A stretch of DNA of 35,402 nucleotides from Candidatus Saccharimonadota bacterium (GCA_017432025.1 JAFRJX010000001.1:1-35402); one strand, 5' to 3'; counted from the first letter of the stretch, positions 6,562-16,600 are shown. The notes: generated by a model from the sequence alone, not told the origin. Translations and numbers: made by a program.

Positions 6562-7668
6562 TTATTCGTCTTCGGCTTCTTCAAGCGCGGAGAGGAGGGA
6601 ATCCTCGACGTTCTGTTTTTTCTTCTTAGGAGCGGATTTCATGAGCTCGATATCGATTTCGTAGCCGGTAAGCTTAGAAGCGAGGCGAACGTTTTGGCCT
6701 TTGCTACCAATCGCGATCGATTGTTGATCTTCGTTGACGTAGACCTTGGCTTTCTTGCCCTCGATGTCGACTTTGTTGATTTCGGCTGGACTAAGAGCTT
6801 CGCGGATGTATTCAGATGGATTGTCGCTCCAGGTGACGATGTCGATTTTCTCTTTGTCACCGATTTCGTTCATCACGGCTTGGACGCGGACACCACGGCC
6901 ACCCACGAAGGTGCCAACTGGGTCAATGCCAGGAACGGTGGCGGTAACCGCAATCTTGGTGCGGCGGCCAGCTTCACGGGCGATACCACAGATTTTGACG
7001 GTGCCATTCTCGATTTCTGGAACTTCCTGGCGGAAGAGGCACTCGACGAATTCGGCGGAGCCACGGGAGAGAATGAGTTGGGCGCCTTTGTCGCCACGCT
7101 CAATGTTCTTGATATAAACCTTAATACGGCTGCCAACCGAGTAGTATTCGCCGTCGATTTGCTCGGAACGTGGGATGATACCACTAGCGCGACCGAGGTC
7201 GACACGGACGAGTCTGGCTTCCACACGGGAAACAGTACCGGTCACGATGGTACCGATTTTATCTTCAAAGGCAGTCAGTACTGCGTCATTTTCAGCTTCG
7301 CGGAGGCGTTGAATCACGACCTGCTTAGCGGTCATAGCGGCAACGCGGCCAAAAGTGGTAACTTTAGATTTTTCTTCGATCACATCGCCAACTTTGGCAC
7401 CTTTGCCAGCTTCAGCGAGTGGGATTTCGGTTGATGGGTTGTAAGCGAGACCATCCTCGATGACTTCGCGGGATACAAAAACATCAGCTTCGCCGGTTTT
7501 GGTGTTAAGGGTGGCACGGACATTCATGTCGCGGTCGCCGTTATCCTTACGCCATGCAGCGGCAATAGCTTGTTCGATAACATTCAGAACTGTCTCTTTT
7601 GGGAGACCTTTTTCTTCAGCAATAATGTCAACCATGCTGGACATTTGCTTCAAATCAAGATTTTCCAT
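6562..7668 (-). CDS. nusA: Transcription termination/antitermination factor NusA
   Basis: 368 residues, the length of a NusA without the C-terminal acidic repeats found in E. coli. NusA binds RNA polymerase and nascent RNA and modulates pausing, termination and antitermination in the cytoplasm. The N-terminal polymerase-binding domain covers about 1-130 (IIAEEKGLPKETVLNVIEQA), S1 about 135-205, then KH1 and KH2. KH1 contains VPGIDPVGTFVGGRGVRVQA and KIDIVTWS; KH2 contains AIGSKGQNVRLASKLTGYEI. The KH1 loop reads VGGRG where VGMRG/VGVRG is usual. AAAGGAAA precedes the ATG at a normal distance. It is monocistronic with its own promoter; in many bacteria nusA follows rimP, which is not the case here. 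Confidence 0.96.
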   Translation of the reverse strand: MENLDLKQMSSMVDIIAEEKGLPKETVLNVIEQAIAAAWRKDNGDRDMNVRATLNTKTGEADVFVSREVIEDGLAYNPSTEIPLAEAGKGAKVGDVIEEKSKVTTFGRVAAMTAKQVVIQRLREAENDAVLTAFEDKIGTIVTGTVSRVEARLVRVDLGRASGIIPRSEQIDGEYYSVGSRIKVYIKNIERGDKGAQLILSRGSAEFVECLFRQEVPEIENGTVKICGIAREAGRRTKIAVTATVPGIDPVGTFVGGRGVRVQAVMNEIGDKEKIDIVTWSDNPSEYIREALSPAEINKVDIEGKKAKVYVNEDQQSIAIGSKGQNVRLASKLTGYEIDIELMKSAPKKKKQNVEDSLLSALEEAEDE

Positions 7669-7735
7669 ATTTCCTTTCTGCCTCTGGGCCTAAAAATACC
7701 GTCTCTTTTCGAGCCGGTCAATTCTGTATACTCTA

Positions 7736-7763
7736 ATTATAGCAAAGTCTTGAAAAAATGCAA
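7736..7763 (-). promoter_or_regulatory. nusA promoter, interleaved with the RNase J promoter
   Basis: On the minus strand, TTGCAT (7758-7763), 16-bp spacer, TGCTATAAT with TATAAT at 7736-7741. The predicted start near 7729 gives a ~60-nt leader. Confidence 0.75.
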
Positions 7764-7778
7764 TAAATTTAGTACAAT
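7750..7778 (+). promoter_or_regulatory. RNase J promoter, interleaved with the nusA promoter
   Basis: TTGAAA (7750-7755), 17-bp spacer, TACAAT (7773-7778). The predicted start near 7785 gives a ~32-nt leader with AAAGGAA before ATG 7817. The element overlaps the divergent nusA promoter. Confidence 0.75.
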
Positions 7779-7816
7779 AGAGATAGCTGATTTTACTTGT
7801 AATATAAAAGGAATAT

Positions 7817-9946
7817 ATGAATAAAAAAGAAGAAGAGCGTCGTGCCCGGCTCTTAAAACTGAGGGCAGAAAGGTTGCCTGATATTAAAAGACAGTTTGAA
7901 GAAGCGCAAAACCGCAATTTCAACTCGAATTTTAAACCAGGTGGCAAAGATGAAGCTTTAGTAAAACCAAAGAAAACTGCGACGAAAAAAGCCACGAAAA
8001 CTGTAAAGGCAGTAAAAGAGCCAACGGCGAAAGAAAAGGCCAAGGAGGAAGCCGAGAAACGCAAGGTGAATTTATCTGTTTCGGTGAAAAAAGGCGAAAT
8101 GGTGCACCACCAGAGAATGCTCTCGCAGGACGTGAATGCGCAGGCGACGCAGCATATTATTGGCGTTCCAGTGAATAAATCGCGCTACAACGGCTATAAG
8201 GGCGAGCAAATCACCAATGCGAAGCTCAAAAACATGCGCATTGACCCAGAAGCAGTGAGAATTATTCCGATTGGTGGTACCGGTGAGTTTGGTATCGGTA
8301 AAAATATGACCGTGATTGAGTACAAGTCCGAGATGATTGTTGTGGATATGGGCGTGTTGTTTGCTGGCGATGATTATCCAGGTGTGAACTATTTGATTCC
8401 AGATATTAAATACCTAGAGGACAACCGCGAAAAGGTGAAGGCGATTCTCTTTACGCACGCTCACCTTGATCATATTGGAGCGTGTAGGCATCTTCTACCG
8501 CATTTTAATCCTCTGACACCGATTTACGGTACTGATTTTACGATTGGAATGATAAAGAAGCAGATGTCTGAGCTTGAGGATGTACCGGATTACAACTACC
8601 AGGTAGTGGATCCGTTTAAGCACGAAAATATCAAGGTTTCAGAGCATTTTTCGGTGGAATTTATCCATACGCTCCACTCAATTCCGGGCAATACCGCGAT
8701 TGTGATTCGTACACCAAATGGCGTGATTTACATGTCTGGTGACTGGCGCGCTGAGGCGAATCCGATGGGTGTGCAAACAGATTACGAGCGCATTGATGAG
8801 ATCGTGGCAAAGGAAGGCATTGATTTGATGCTGAACGAGTCGACGAATATCGATTCGCCAGGGAAGCACCCGCATTCTGAGTACGATGTCGGCGAGAACC
8901 TTGGTCTGGTGATGGACCACTATGTGAACGGGCGCGTGATTATTTCGTGCTTCTCGTCACAGATTTCTCGTATTGAACTCATTCTGAAAGAGGCCGCAGC
9001 GCGTGGCCGTAAGGTGGCTTTCTCGGGCTTTTCAATGATTAATAACGTCGAGGTGGCACTTCGCTCGAAATCAATTAAGGTGCCAAAAGATACGATTGTA
9101 AAGATGGAAGATATCATCAAGCTCCCAGATGAGAAGGTTTGTATTGTTTGTACTGGTTCACAGGGTGAACTAAATGCCGTCTTAAACCGTATGGTAACGG
9201 GTGCACATAAGTACATCAAGATTAAATCGACGGATACGATTGTGTTCTCGTCGAACCCAATTCCGGGTAACGAGCCACACGTAGTGTCGACCGTGGATGG
9301 CCTGCTCCGCGAAGGTGCGCAGGTGATTCAAAATGGTAAGACACATTTAACGAATATTGGGCCACTTCACTTGTCCGGCCACGCTTACTACGAAGATCAC
9401 GTTGAATTTGTAACGAGACTTCACCCGAAGAATTATATGCCATATCACGGTGAGTTTTACATGCTTCAGCACAATGCCGAGATGGCAGAGAATGTCATTG
9501 GTATTCCGCATGATAATATTTTACTTGCAGATGATGGCGACATCGTGGAACTCACTCCTGAGAAGACGATTCGCAAAGCTGGTAGGATTTATGTCGGTAA
9601 TAAACTTTATGATGATGCTGACCAACCAGTGCACGAAGCGGTGGTGAAAGATAGAATTCACATTTCACGCGAAGGTATTTTCGTAATTGTGCTGACACTC
9701 AACAAGAAGACTGGGCATCTGATGAAGACGCCAGATATCGTGTCGAGAGCATTTATTTATCTTGATAACTCAGAAGAGTTGATTGGTAAGATTCGTCATT
9801 ATCTACGCCAAAAGACGGATAAGTCGATTTCAACCGATCCAGAAATGAAAGTGTTGAAGGAAGAGATTAAGGAAGACATTACGCATATTCTCTTTGATGC
9901 GACCGGTCATACCCCGATTGTGATTCCGGTGATCAACAAAGTCTAG
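7817..9946 (+). CDS. rnj: Ribonuclease J with basic N-terminal extension
   Basis: 709 residues; family members are usually ~550-560, and the excess is at the N-terminus. RNase J is a metallo-beta-lactamase/beta-CASP ribonuclease with 5'-3' exo- and endonucleolytic activity in mRNA decay and rRNA maturation. Residues 1-~150 are Lys/Ala/Glu-rich (KKTATKKATKTVKAVK) and probably disordered. The catalytic part starts near 155 with RIIPIGGTGEFGIGKNMTVI. The zinc motif HAHLDH is at 214-219, SGDWRAEANP follows near 311, and the beta-CASP region has HLSGHAYYEDH (H518, H521) and PYHGEFYML. A C-terminal domain follows. It is divergent from nusA. The acyltransferase promoter begins right at its stop codon. 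Confidence 0.96.
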   Translation: MNKKEEERRARLLKLRAERLPDIKRQFEEAQNRNFNSNFKPGGKDEALVKPKKTATKKATKTVKAVKEPTAKEKAKEEAEKRKVNLSVSVKKGEMVHHQRMLSQDVNAQATQHIIGVPVNKSRYNGYKGEQITNAKLKNMRIDPEAVRIIPIGGTGEFGIGKNMTVIEYKSEMIVVDMGVLFAGDDYPGVNYLIPDIKYLEDNREKVKAILFTHAHLDHIGACRHLLPHFNPLTPIYGTDFTIGMIKKQMSELEDVPDYNYQVVDPFKHENIKVSEHFSVEFIHTLHSIPGNTAIVIRTPNGVIYMSGDWRAEANPMGVQTDYERIDEIVAKEGIDLMLNESTNIDSPGKHPHSEYDVGENLGLVMDHYVNGRVIISCFSSQISRIELILKEAAARGRKVAFSGFSMINNVEVALRSKSIKVPKDTIVKMEDIIKLPDEKVCIVCTGSQGELNAVLNRMVTGAHKYIKIKSTDTIVFSSNPIPGNEPHVVSTVDGLLREGAQVIQNGKTHLTNIGPLHLSGHAYYEDHVEFVTRLHPKNYMPYHGEFYMLQHNAEMAENVIGIPHDNILLADDGDIVELTPEKTIRKAGRIYVGNKLYDDADQPVHEAVVKDRIHISREGIFVIVLTLNKKTGHLMKTPDIVSRAFIYLDNSEELIGKIRHYLRQKTDKSISTDPEMKVLKEEIKEDITHILFDATGHTPIVIPVINKV

Positions 9947-9948
9947 TG

Positions 9949-9965
9949 TGCTATAATTATAGTAA
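9949..9965 (+). promoter_or_regulatory. Extended -10 promoter giving a predicted leaderless mRNA
   Basis: TGCTATAAT with TATAAT at 9952-9957; the ATG at 9965 is 7 nt further, where transcription should start. There is no Shine-Dalgarno sequence and no clear -35. Confidence 0.75.
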
Positions 9966-11875
9966 TGAAGAAGAGTGTGACAAAACGCATTTTTGGTTTT
10001 GATACATTACGTTTTGTGGCAATTACTTTGATTGTAATTTACCACGTATTCCCAGGAGTTTTGCCGGGTGGGTTCGTGGCGGTAGAATCGTTCTTTGTGT
10101 TGTCTGGTTTTTTGATTTGTCAGAAGTTAATTAGGGCGAAACGAAAAGAGGGAAAGAATTTTGGCACAGCGAAGAGTTTTATCAATTATTTCTGGAATCG
10201 CCTGGCGAGATTTTGGCCGACGCTTCTGTACTGTATGATTCTCACGCTGACGTTGGCGTATTTTGCGAACCCGGATTTATTAACGGGCGCAAGGCAGAAT
10301 TCACTGTCGGCAGTGACGTTTACAACAAATATTGTGGCGCTAAAGACCGGTGTAACGTATGAGAATTCGCTGATTCCGAATCTCTTTAATCCAACTTGGT
10401 ATTTGGCGCTCGAGATGCAGATTTGTCTATTATTCTATGGGCTGTTTGCGGTATTTTATCGGATGACGGCGAAGAAATGGAAGATTCGTCGGCAATATCG
10501 GGTGTTTAGCAGGATTTGTGCGCTAATTGCAGTGCTATCGTTTGCATTAATGATGGTGTATGGCGGGTATCTTTGCCTATTCGATCGGGCTTACTTTGGA
10601 CCGGATTCGCATATCGGTGCTTTTATGATTGGTGCAGCGATGGCTTCGTATCTCGCGATTCGTCCACGAATGAAAACCGCTAAGAGAAAGTGGGTATGGT
10701 GGATTCTGCTGCTATTATCCGGTGGTGGCATCATTGCGATGACGCCATTTGTGCTTTATCAGTCTTCTTTTGCATTTTACTTTGCTTTGCCAGCGACGGC
10801 GGCGCTGACTATGATTTCGATTTATGCGATTTTGAAACTACAGAGCAAGACGATGCCAAGGATTCTGAAGCCGTTTGAGTTTCTCGGTTCGATTTCGTTT
10901 CCGATATATCTACTCCATTATGGACTATACATCCTGTTTCTAAATTTACTTCAATTTATGCCACTGGAAATCATCCCGTATACGGCAATTCTCACTAGTA
11001 TTCTATTCTCAATTATTCTGTTTAAAGTTATCATGCCGTTTGGTAAGAAACATAAAAAGGTTTTTGCCTTGTTGTTGCTACTTAGTTTAATTTTGCCAAT
11101 TCTGGCGCTTATTAAAGCTCCGGAGAAATCTTCGATTGAGGAGAATTTGAATGAAGGTGCGGCAGTAATTGAAGAAAAAAGTGCGGACGATGCGAAAACG
11201 ACGACACGGATTGCGATTGACTACGCGGGCATTAAGGAAATGGCGACGGTCTTCACTAATGATACGATGAAATTCTTTGATAAGGCCGAAGATTATGCGA
11301 AGCCATATGTAGCGAGGGTGCTTTATGGTGGTGGCTCCGGTGGTAGCGGGCGCGCAAGGTTTAGCACGCCAATTTATAGCGCAGTGTCGAGGCTAAACTC
11401 CTCAAGGGTACTCGTGATTGGTGATTCGGTAGTCCTAGGTGCGACCAGTGCAATTTATAATACGGTGCCGGGCGCGTTTGTGGATGCAATGGGCTCGAGA
11501 AATATGTATGATGCGATTGATTTGATTGCCGGATACCGGGCGGCAAATGGCGGGAATCTCCCACGCGTGATTGTGATTGGTCTAATTACGAACTATTGTT
11601 CATTTGGTGCGGGTACGCTTCAACAGATTATGAACGTGGCTGGTCCGGGTCACCAATTTGTCTTTATTACTGGATATCTAAGGGACAGTAATCGTGATTC
11701 GCAGAATGCTACACTAAGGTATATGGCAAATTCATATGGTAACGTGAGAGTGGCGGACTGGGTGCCACTTGCGGCGTCGAACCCGGGTTATCTTTACGCG
11801 GATGGAATTCATCTTACGCCGGCTGGTCGGACGGCTTATGGGAATATGGTTAATGCAGCGACAAGGGGATTATAA
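9965..11875 (+). CDS. Membrane O-acyltransferase (acyltransferase-3) fused to SGNH domain, OafA-like
   Basis: 636 residues. The N-terminal ~370 residues are an acyltransferase-3 membrane domain of about ten helices. It opens with FGFDTLRFVAITLIVIYHVF, whose conserved His is the expected catalytic residue, followed by GGFVAVESFFVLSGFLI. A variable linker follows, then a C-terminal SGNH hydrolase-like domain with GDSVVLG (Ser488) and DGIHLTPAGR (Asp613, His616), all candidate triad residues. Proteins of this build acetylate peptidoglycan or surface polysaccharides outside the membrane; the substrate here cannot be told. A Gly/Ser-rich patch (near 452-460) precedes the SGNH domain. It is first gene of an operon with the next two genes; its TAA overlaps the next ATG (TAATG). 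Confidence 0.93.
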   Translation: MKKSVTKRIFGFDTLRFVAITLIVIYHVFPGVLPGGFVAVESFFVLSGFLICQKLIRAKRKEGKNFGTAKSFINYFWNRLARFWPTLLYCMILTLTLAYFANPDLLTGARQNSLSAVTFTTNIVALKTGVTYENSLIPNLFNPTWYLALEMQICLLFYGLFAVFYRMTAKKWKIRRQYRVFSRICALIAVLSFALMMVYGGYLCLFDRAYFGPDSHIGAFMIGAAMASYLAIRPRMKTAKRKWVWWILLLLSGGGIIAMTPFVLYQSSFAFYFALPATAALTMISIYAILKLQSKTMPRILKPFEFLGSISFPIYLLHYGLYILFLNLLQFMPLEIIPYTAILTSILFSIILFKVIMPFGKKHKKVFALLLLLSLILPILALIKAPEKSSIEENLNEGAAVIEEKSADDAKTTTRIAIDYAGIKEMATVFTNDTMKFFDKAEDYAKPYVARVLYGGGSGGSGRARFSTPIYSAVSRLNSSRVLVIGDSVVLGATSAIYNTVPGAFVDAMGSRNMYDAIDLIAGYRAANGGNLPRVIVIGLITNYCSFGAGTLQQIMNVAGPGHQFVFITGYLRDSNRDSQNATLRYMANSYGNVRVADWVPLAASNPGYLYADGIHLTPAGRTAYGNMVNAATRGL

Positions 11876-12582
11876 TGAAGGTTTTTAAAAAGATTTTCAT
11901 AGCATTTATCCTAATCGGCCTACTAACGGCGGGGGTGCTTTACGAAGCTTATTCAATCACGAGAAAAGAGTATGAAAAGCAGGCCGAGGTCGCAAATGAT
12001 GTACGAAAAGAAGTGAATTTTGATCTTAATATGATTAAGATTGCCGTGCAGACGAATGATGCGGATGTTTTTAATGAGAATCTGGGAAAAATGAAGGTCC
12101 AGGCGGAAAGATTAAAAGATCTGTCGTTCTTAGAGAATCGTTTGGCGGGTTACAAGGCAAGACTAACTTATTATATTGATTTACTAGATTCAAAGACGGA
12201 TCTCTTGCCGCAAATCAAGCAACTAAAAACGAAGGTGTCGGAAATTGCGACTTTTGTAAAAGAGAATTACGTTGAGAGTAAAGCGTCGCGCGATAAGGTA
12301 CGCGAAGTAAATCCGAAATTAAATCAGTTAAAGATTGCGCTGGGTGATTATACGAACGATACAGTTAAGAATGTGGTGAATACCGTGAACGGATTTCTTG
12401 AGGAAATGGCGATTGGTGGAACTTCACTTTCGGATTGTATTGATACTTGCTATAAAGATAAGATTTCTGGGATTAATGACGGGCTGGAGACAAAGATTAA
12501 GGCGTTTGCCGACAAAACGGCCGAGCTAAATGCGGGATTAGAGAAGGAATTTGATTTCGAGACGCTCGCGGATTTACAATAA
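11875..12582 (+). CDS. Membrane-anchored coiled-coil protein of unknown function
   Basis: 235 residues with one N-terminal hydrophobic helix (about 7-25, FIAFILIGLLTAGVLYEAY). It may be a signal anchor; there is no clear signal-peptidase site. A long, charged, mostly helical region with heptad character follows. Two cysteines lie close together in LSDCIDTCYKDK (near 190) and could form a disulfide outside the membrane. No family is recognised. It is coupled to the acyltransferase by a TAATG overlap with AAGGGGA upstream, and is followed 9 bp later by trxB. A partner role for the acyltransferase is possible but rests only on gene order. Confidence 0.82.
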   Translation: MKVFKKIFIAFILIGLLTAGVLYEAYSITRKEYEKQAEVANDVRKEVNFDLNMIKIAVQTNDADVFNENLGKMKVQAERLKDLSFLENRLAGYKARLTYYIDLLDSKTDLLPQIKQLKTKVSEIATFVKENYVESKASRDKVREVNPKLNQLKIALGDYTNDTVKNVVNTVNGFLEEMAIGGTSLSDCIDTCYKDKISGINDGLETKIKAFADKTAELNAGLEKEFDFETLADLQ

Positions 12583-12591
12583 AGGAGGAAT

Positions 12592-13494
12592 ATGAGTAAA
12601 GAATATGATATTGCGATAATTGGTGCCGGAATGGCAGGTCTCACGGCTGCGATTTATGCAGTGAGAGCCGGTAAGAAGGTCGCCGTGTTAGAGAGGAATG
12701 CATATGGCGGACAAATCATTACTAGCACGAAGATTGCCAACTATCCGGGCGTGCCGGGCGTATCTGGGTTGGAACTAATGAGGGGTGTTTACGAGCAGGC
12801 GAAGAAACTCGGTGCGGAGATTTTAGACGAAGAAGCAGAAGCGGTCGATTTTGGCGGCGAGATGAAGAAGATTAAAACGGATGAAGGCGAGATATTAGCA
12901 AAGGCTGTGATTGTCGCAACCGGTTCGCGCGAGAAGGCACTCGGGCTTCCGGATGAAGAGAAGTTTACTGGGCATGGTATTTCGTACTGTGCGACTTGCG
13001 ACGGCGGATTCTATAAGGATAAGCCAGTAGTGGTAGTCGGCGGTGGTAACACGGCACTCTATGATGCTTTGTATCTTTCGGATATTGCTTCTAAGGTTTA
13101 CATTGTGCACCGCCGGAATGAATTCCGGGGACAACCGTTCCTAGTGGAGAAATTACGCGAAAAAGAAAATGTTGAATTTGTGATGGAAAGTAAACCGGTA
13201 AGGTATATCGGTGACGAGAAAATTTCTGGTTTAGAAGTGGAAGGTCTGGAGGGAAAAAGAACGTTCGATGTAGCTGGAATCTTTGTGGCGATTGGTAGGG
13301 TGCCGGCGACAGAGATTTTTACAGAACTGAATAAGGATGAGGGTGGCTATATTGAAGCGGGCGAAGATTGCCACACGAGTGTTGAAGGTGTGTTTGTAGC
13401 CGGTGATTGCCGTACAAAGAATTTGAGACAGCTCGTAACGGCTTCAGGTGATGGCGCCGTGGCTGCGACGGAAGCGGTGCATTATCTCGGATAA
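12592..13494 (+). CDS. trxB: Thioredoxin reductase (NADPH)
   Basis: 300 residues, typical for low-molecular-weight TrxB, which uses NADPH and FAD to reduce thioredoxin in the cytoplasm. An FAD-binding GAGMAGLTAAIYA is near the N-terminus, followed by YGGQIITSTKIANYPG. The redox-active CATC is at 133-136 in SYCATCDGGFYK. The NADPH-binding domain has VVGGGNTALYDALYL and HRRNEFRGQ; the paired Arg supports NADPH over NADH. A C-terminal FAD motif (GVFVAGDCR) is followed by RQLVTASGDGAVAA. The start follows a strong AAAGGAGGA site. It is last gene of the acyltransferase operon. No thioredoxin gene is seen in the window. Confidence 0.96.
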   Translation: MSKEYDIAIIGAGMAGLTAAIYAVRAGKKVAVLERNAYGGQIITSTKIANYPGVPGVSGLELMRGVYEQAKKLGAEILDEEAEAVDFGGEMKKIKTDEGEILAKAVIVATGSREKALGLPDEEKFTGHGISYCATCDGGFYKDKPVVVVGGGNTALYDALYLSDIASKVYIVHRRNEFRGQPFLVEKLREKENVEFVMESKPVRYIGDEKISGLEVEGLEGKRTFDVAGIFVAIGRVPATEIFTELNKDEGGYIEAGEDCHTSVEGVFVAGDCRTKNLRQLVTASGDGAVAATEAVHYLG

Positions 13495-13497
13495 TAT

Positions 13498-13505
13498 GAT
13501 ATAAT
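13498..13505 (+). promoter_or_regulatory. -10 box of tRNA-Leu
   Basis: TGATATAAT with TATAAT at 13500-13505, about 9 nt before the tRNA 5' end. The -35 is weak and would lie in the end of trxB. Confidence 0.6.
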
Positions 13506-13514
13506 ATATATGTT

Positions 13515-13599
13515 GCCCGGATGGCGGAACTGGTATACGCGTTCGACTTAAAATCGAATGGAGAAATCCGTGCGGGTTCGATTCCCGCTCCGGGCACCA
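13515..13599 (+). tRNA. tRNA-Leu (anticodon UAA), CCA encoded
   Basis: 85 nt. The acceptor GCCCGGA pairs with TCCGGGC, and the D-loop has the conserved GG. Anticodon stem TTCGA/TCGAA carries loop CTTAAAA with anticodon TAA at 13549-13551. There is a long class II variable arm, a canonical T-loop TTCGATT, and an encoded 3' CCA. Leu is assigned from the anticodon plus the long variable arm. Confidence 0.96.
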
Positions 13600-13602
13600 T
13601 AT

Positions 13603-13627
13603 AAATGGTCTTTGGGCCATTTTTTTA
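13603..13627 (+). terminator. Terminator of tRNA-Leu
   Basis: AAATGGTC (13603-13610), TTTG loop, GGCCATTT (13615-13622), then a T-run. It overlaps the stop codon of the convergent FISUMP gene. Confidence 0.85.
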
Positions 13628-16600
13628 TTTTGCGACGCAACGGATTGCGACACCATTACTTCTGGCGGAGCCACCGAAAGAAGTACCCGAATCAGTAAGA
13701 CTCATGATGTCCATATTTTCACTACTGGACCAAGTTGAAGTCCAATAGTAGCCAGATGTGCCTTGATATGAGACGTTGCTGAAGAACAGACCGGAGAGAA
13801 CGAAGCCAGCTCCACCGTTTGCGATTGATGCTCTCATAAGGCCACTAGCACTGTATTGTTGATAGATGGTTCGTGTTTCTCCGGAAGTGCCACCGGTTGG
13901 TAGTCTCCACCCAGCAGGGCAGATATCCTCGTAAGCACTACTACTATTGGAGTTTCCCGTTTTTGTTCCGGCAGAAGCGGCATAGTAGTTATAGAGTGTG
14001 CCGTAGGCGGTACCGGAAGTTGAGTCTGTACCAGAAGTGTTAATAAATTCACCAGCGGTATAAGTATTTGTTCCAGATGTCTTCTTCCAGCCATTAAAAG
14101 TGGAAGCTGTTATTGTCGAAGAGATATTAGTATTAGTAATGGTGAGATCATTAGTGAGCGTAGTGCGCCCTAGATCCAGGTTTTCGGCCATCCAGATTTT
14201 TCCGTCTTTCATCTTGGCGACTTTGTAGGTTCTATTATCACGATTATCTATAAGGTCATATGTGGTGCTGTCTGCCATTGAAGCGAGGACGGTTGCCTTT
14301 TGACTAGAGGATAATTCTTTAAAATGCTGCATATAGGTTATATTAGAAATAGTTAGCGGTTCGTCCAATATACATCGTATGGATTTCCCGGTATAACCGT
14401 AGGTTAAAGAATTTGTTGGATCGACGGTTGAAGTACTAAGACTCATATTTCGAACATAGCTATTAAGCCTAGTAGAGGACCAGTAGTAGCCATTATTCCA
14501 ATTCGTTGGAGTAGAATTACTGAAACTGCCAGCGAGGGCGAAGGCGGCTCCGCCGTTTGCGACTGACGCCCTCATAAGAGCGTAAGAATTATATTTTTGG
14601 TAGAGAGCGCTAAACTCTCCGAAATTTCCACCGGTTGGAAGTCTCCACCCAGCAGGGCAAATATCATATTGGGGGCTATTGGTGTTGTTGCTTCCGGAAA
14701 TGGTTCCGGCAGAGGCAGCGTAGTAGTTGTAAAGCGTGCCAAATGCAGTATCAGATGTTGCGTCAGAACCGGCCGTACTGATGAATTCACCGGCATCATA
14801 AGTAGCAGAACCAGATGTTTTCTTCCAACTGTTAAATGTGGAAGCCGTCACTGTTGTGGATAGATTCGTGTTGGAGCTAGTGAGATCTGTCGTAAGTGCG
14901 GAACGACCGAGGTCCAAATTCTCCATCATCCAACATCTGCCATCATTTAGACGTTGAATGGTATAGGTATGATTATCACGAGCGTCAACAACTTGGGAAG
15001 GCGTAGAAGTACATTTATTAGATGATATGTTTTGTATAGATTCTCCTGCGGTGACCGTAAGGGTCGCGTCCATTGCGCCCATGGTGAAGGTCGTGGACTG
15101 AGTGGTAGTTGAACCTATAGTACCAGAAGTCGTAGACCAACCCGTAAATGAATATCCTGAAGATAGTTCAACGTCAATAGTATAGGTTTCTCCTTCTTCA
15201 AGCTGGATAGTACTGTTATTATAGAGGTAGTTACTTCCCCTGATTATGATTCTTGAAACTCCAGTACCAATGGATGTTTTAAGGGTATGAAGTGGCTTTT
15301 TAACGATACATCGAATAGCGTAGCCGTAGTCGCGACTGCTGATGTTGACTGGATAGACGCTTGACGTGTCAAGGGATAGGCCATACATTTCGGTGTTGCT
15401 GTATCTAGTGGTGGCCCAGTAGCGACCAACGCTGTTTGCAAGGGTCGGGGTACTGTTAGTGAAATAGCCAGCGAGGGCGAAAGCGGCTCCGCCATTTGCA
15501 ATTGGTGCCCGCATGAGAGCATTAGAATTATATTGTAAACTAAGGGCTCGGAACTCTCCTGTATTGCCACCGGTTGGAAGTCTCCACCCAGCTGGGCAGA
15601 TGTCATAGATAGCATCTTTATTGTTGGTTGACCCTGAAATATTCCTCATAGTGGCGGCGGCATAATTATATAAAGTACCATAAGGAGTACCAGAAGTTGG
15701 ATCCGTGCCGGATACATTGATGAATTCACCATTAACGAAGGTTTGTGTGCCGGAGGTCTTTTTGAAATCATCAAAGTTAGTGTAGGTGGCATTATCTGCG
15801 TAGTTAGTATTATCGGCAGTTAGATTATCTAGGAGGGTTTCTCTGCCTAAGTCTAGGTTTTCGGCCATCCAGATTCTGCCATCCTTCATCTTGGCAATGG
15901 AATAGGATTTATTGTCGCGATTGTCTATCAGGTTGTAGGTAGTGCTATCTGCCATGGAGTTTGCAACGGCAATGAGATCACCCTTCTTAAGATTCTTGAA
16001 ATCTTGAAGATATGCCAGATCAGAGATTTGTTTTTTGAGAACACATCGTACAGAGCGACCAGCAGAACGATTCGAGAGACTATAAGGGTTGCCTCCCGTT
16101 GCGGTGACTAATAAATATGACATCTTCGTATTATCAGATGCTGTAGATGACCAGTAGGTACCACGAGTACCTGTACTATATGGAGCGCCGTCCATGAAGA
16201 TTCCGTCAAGAGTAAAGCCTGCTCCGCCGCTTGTGGTTGGGGTATTCAGTACGGAACCAGATCCATATTCTTGGTAGAGTAGATTATAAAGATTGTCAAA
16301 TTCTTCGCCTTGACCACCAGTTGGAAGTCGCCATCCGGCTGGGCAAATATCATATATTACATTACCATCCGTAGTGCTCCCTGTGATGGTTCCTGCCGAA
16401 GCGGTGTAGAAATTATAGAGGGTGCCATATGGAGTATCGGAAGTGGGGTCGTTTCCGGTAATATTAATAAACTCGCCAGCGTCATATGTATCGGTTCCGG
16501 AGGTTGTTTTCCAGCTATTAAAGGTTGAGGCAGTGACGGTTGTGGAAATATTAGTGTTTGAAGATGTTAGATCGGTGGTAAGGGCTGTTCGGCCGAGGTC

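Noticed and set aside
6433-7434. 333-codon open frame on the plus strand across nusA
   Set aside because: It lies antisense to a fully conserved NusA, crosses the bidirectional terminator, and has no promoter or ribosome binding site. Its composition follows from nusA codon bias.
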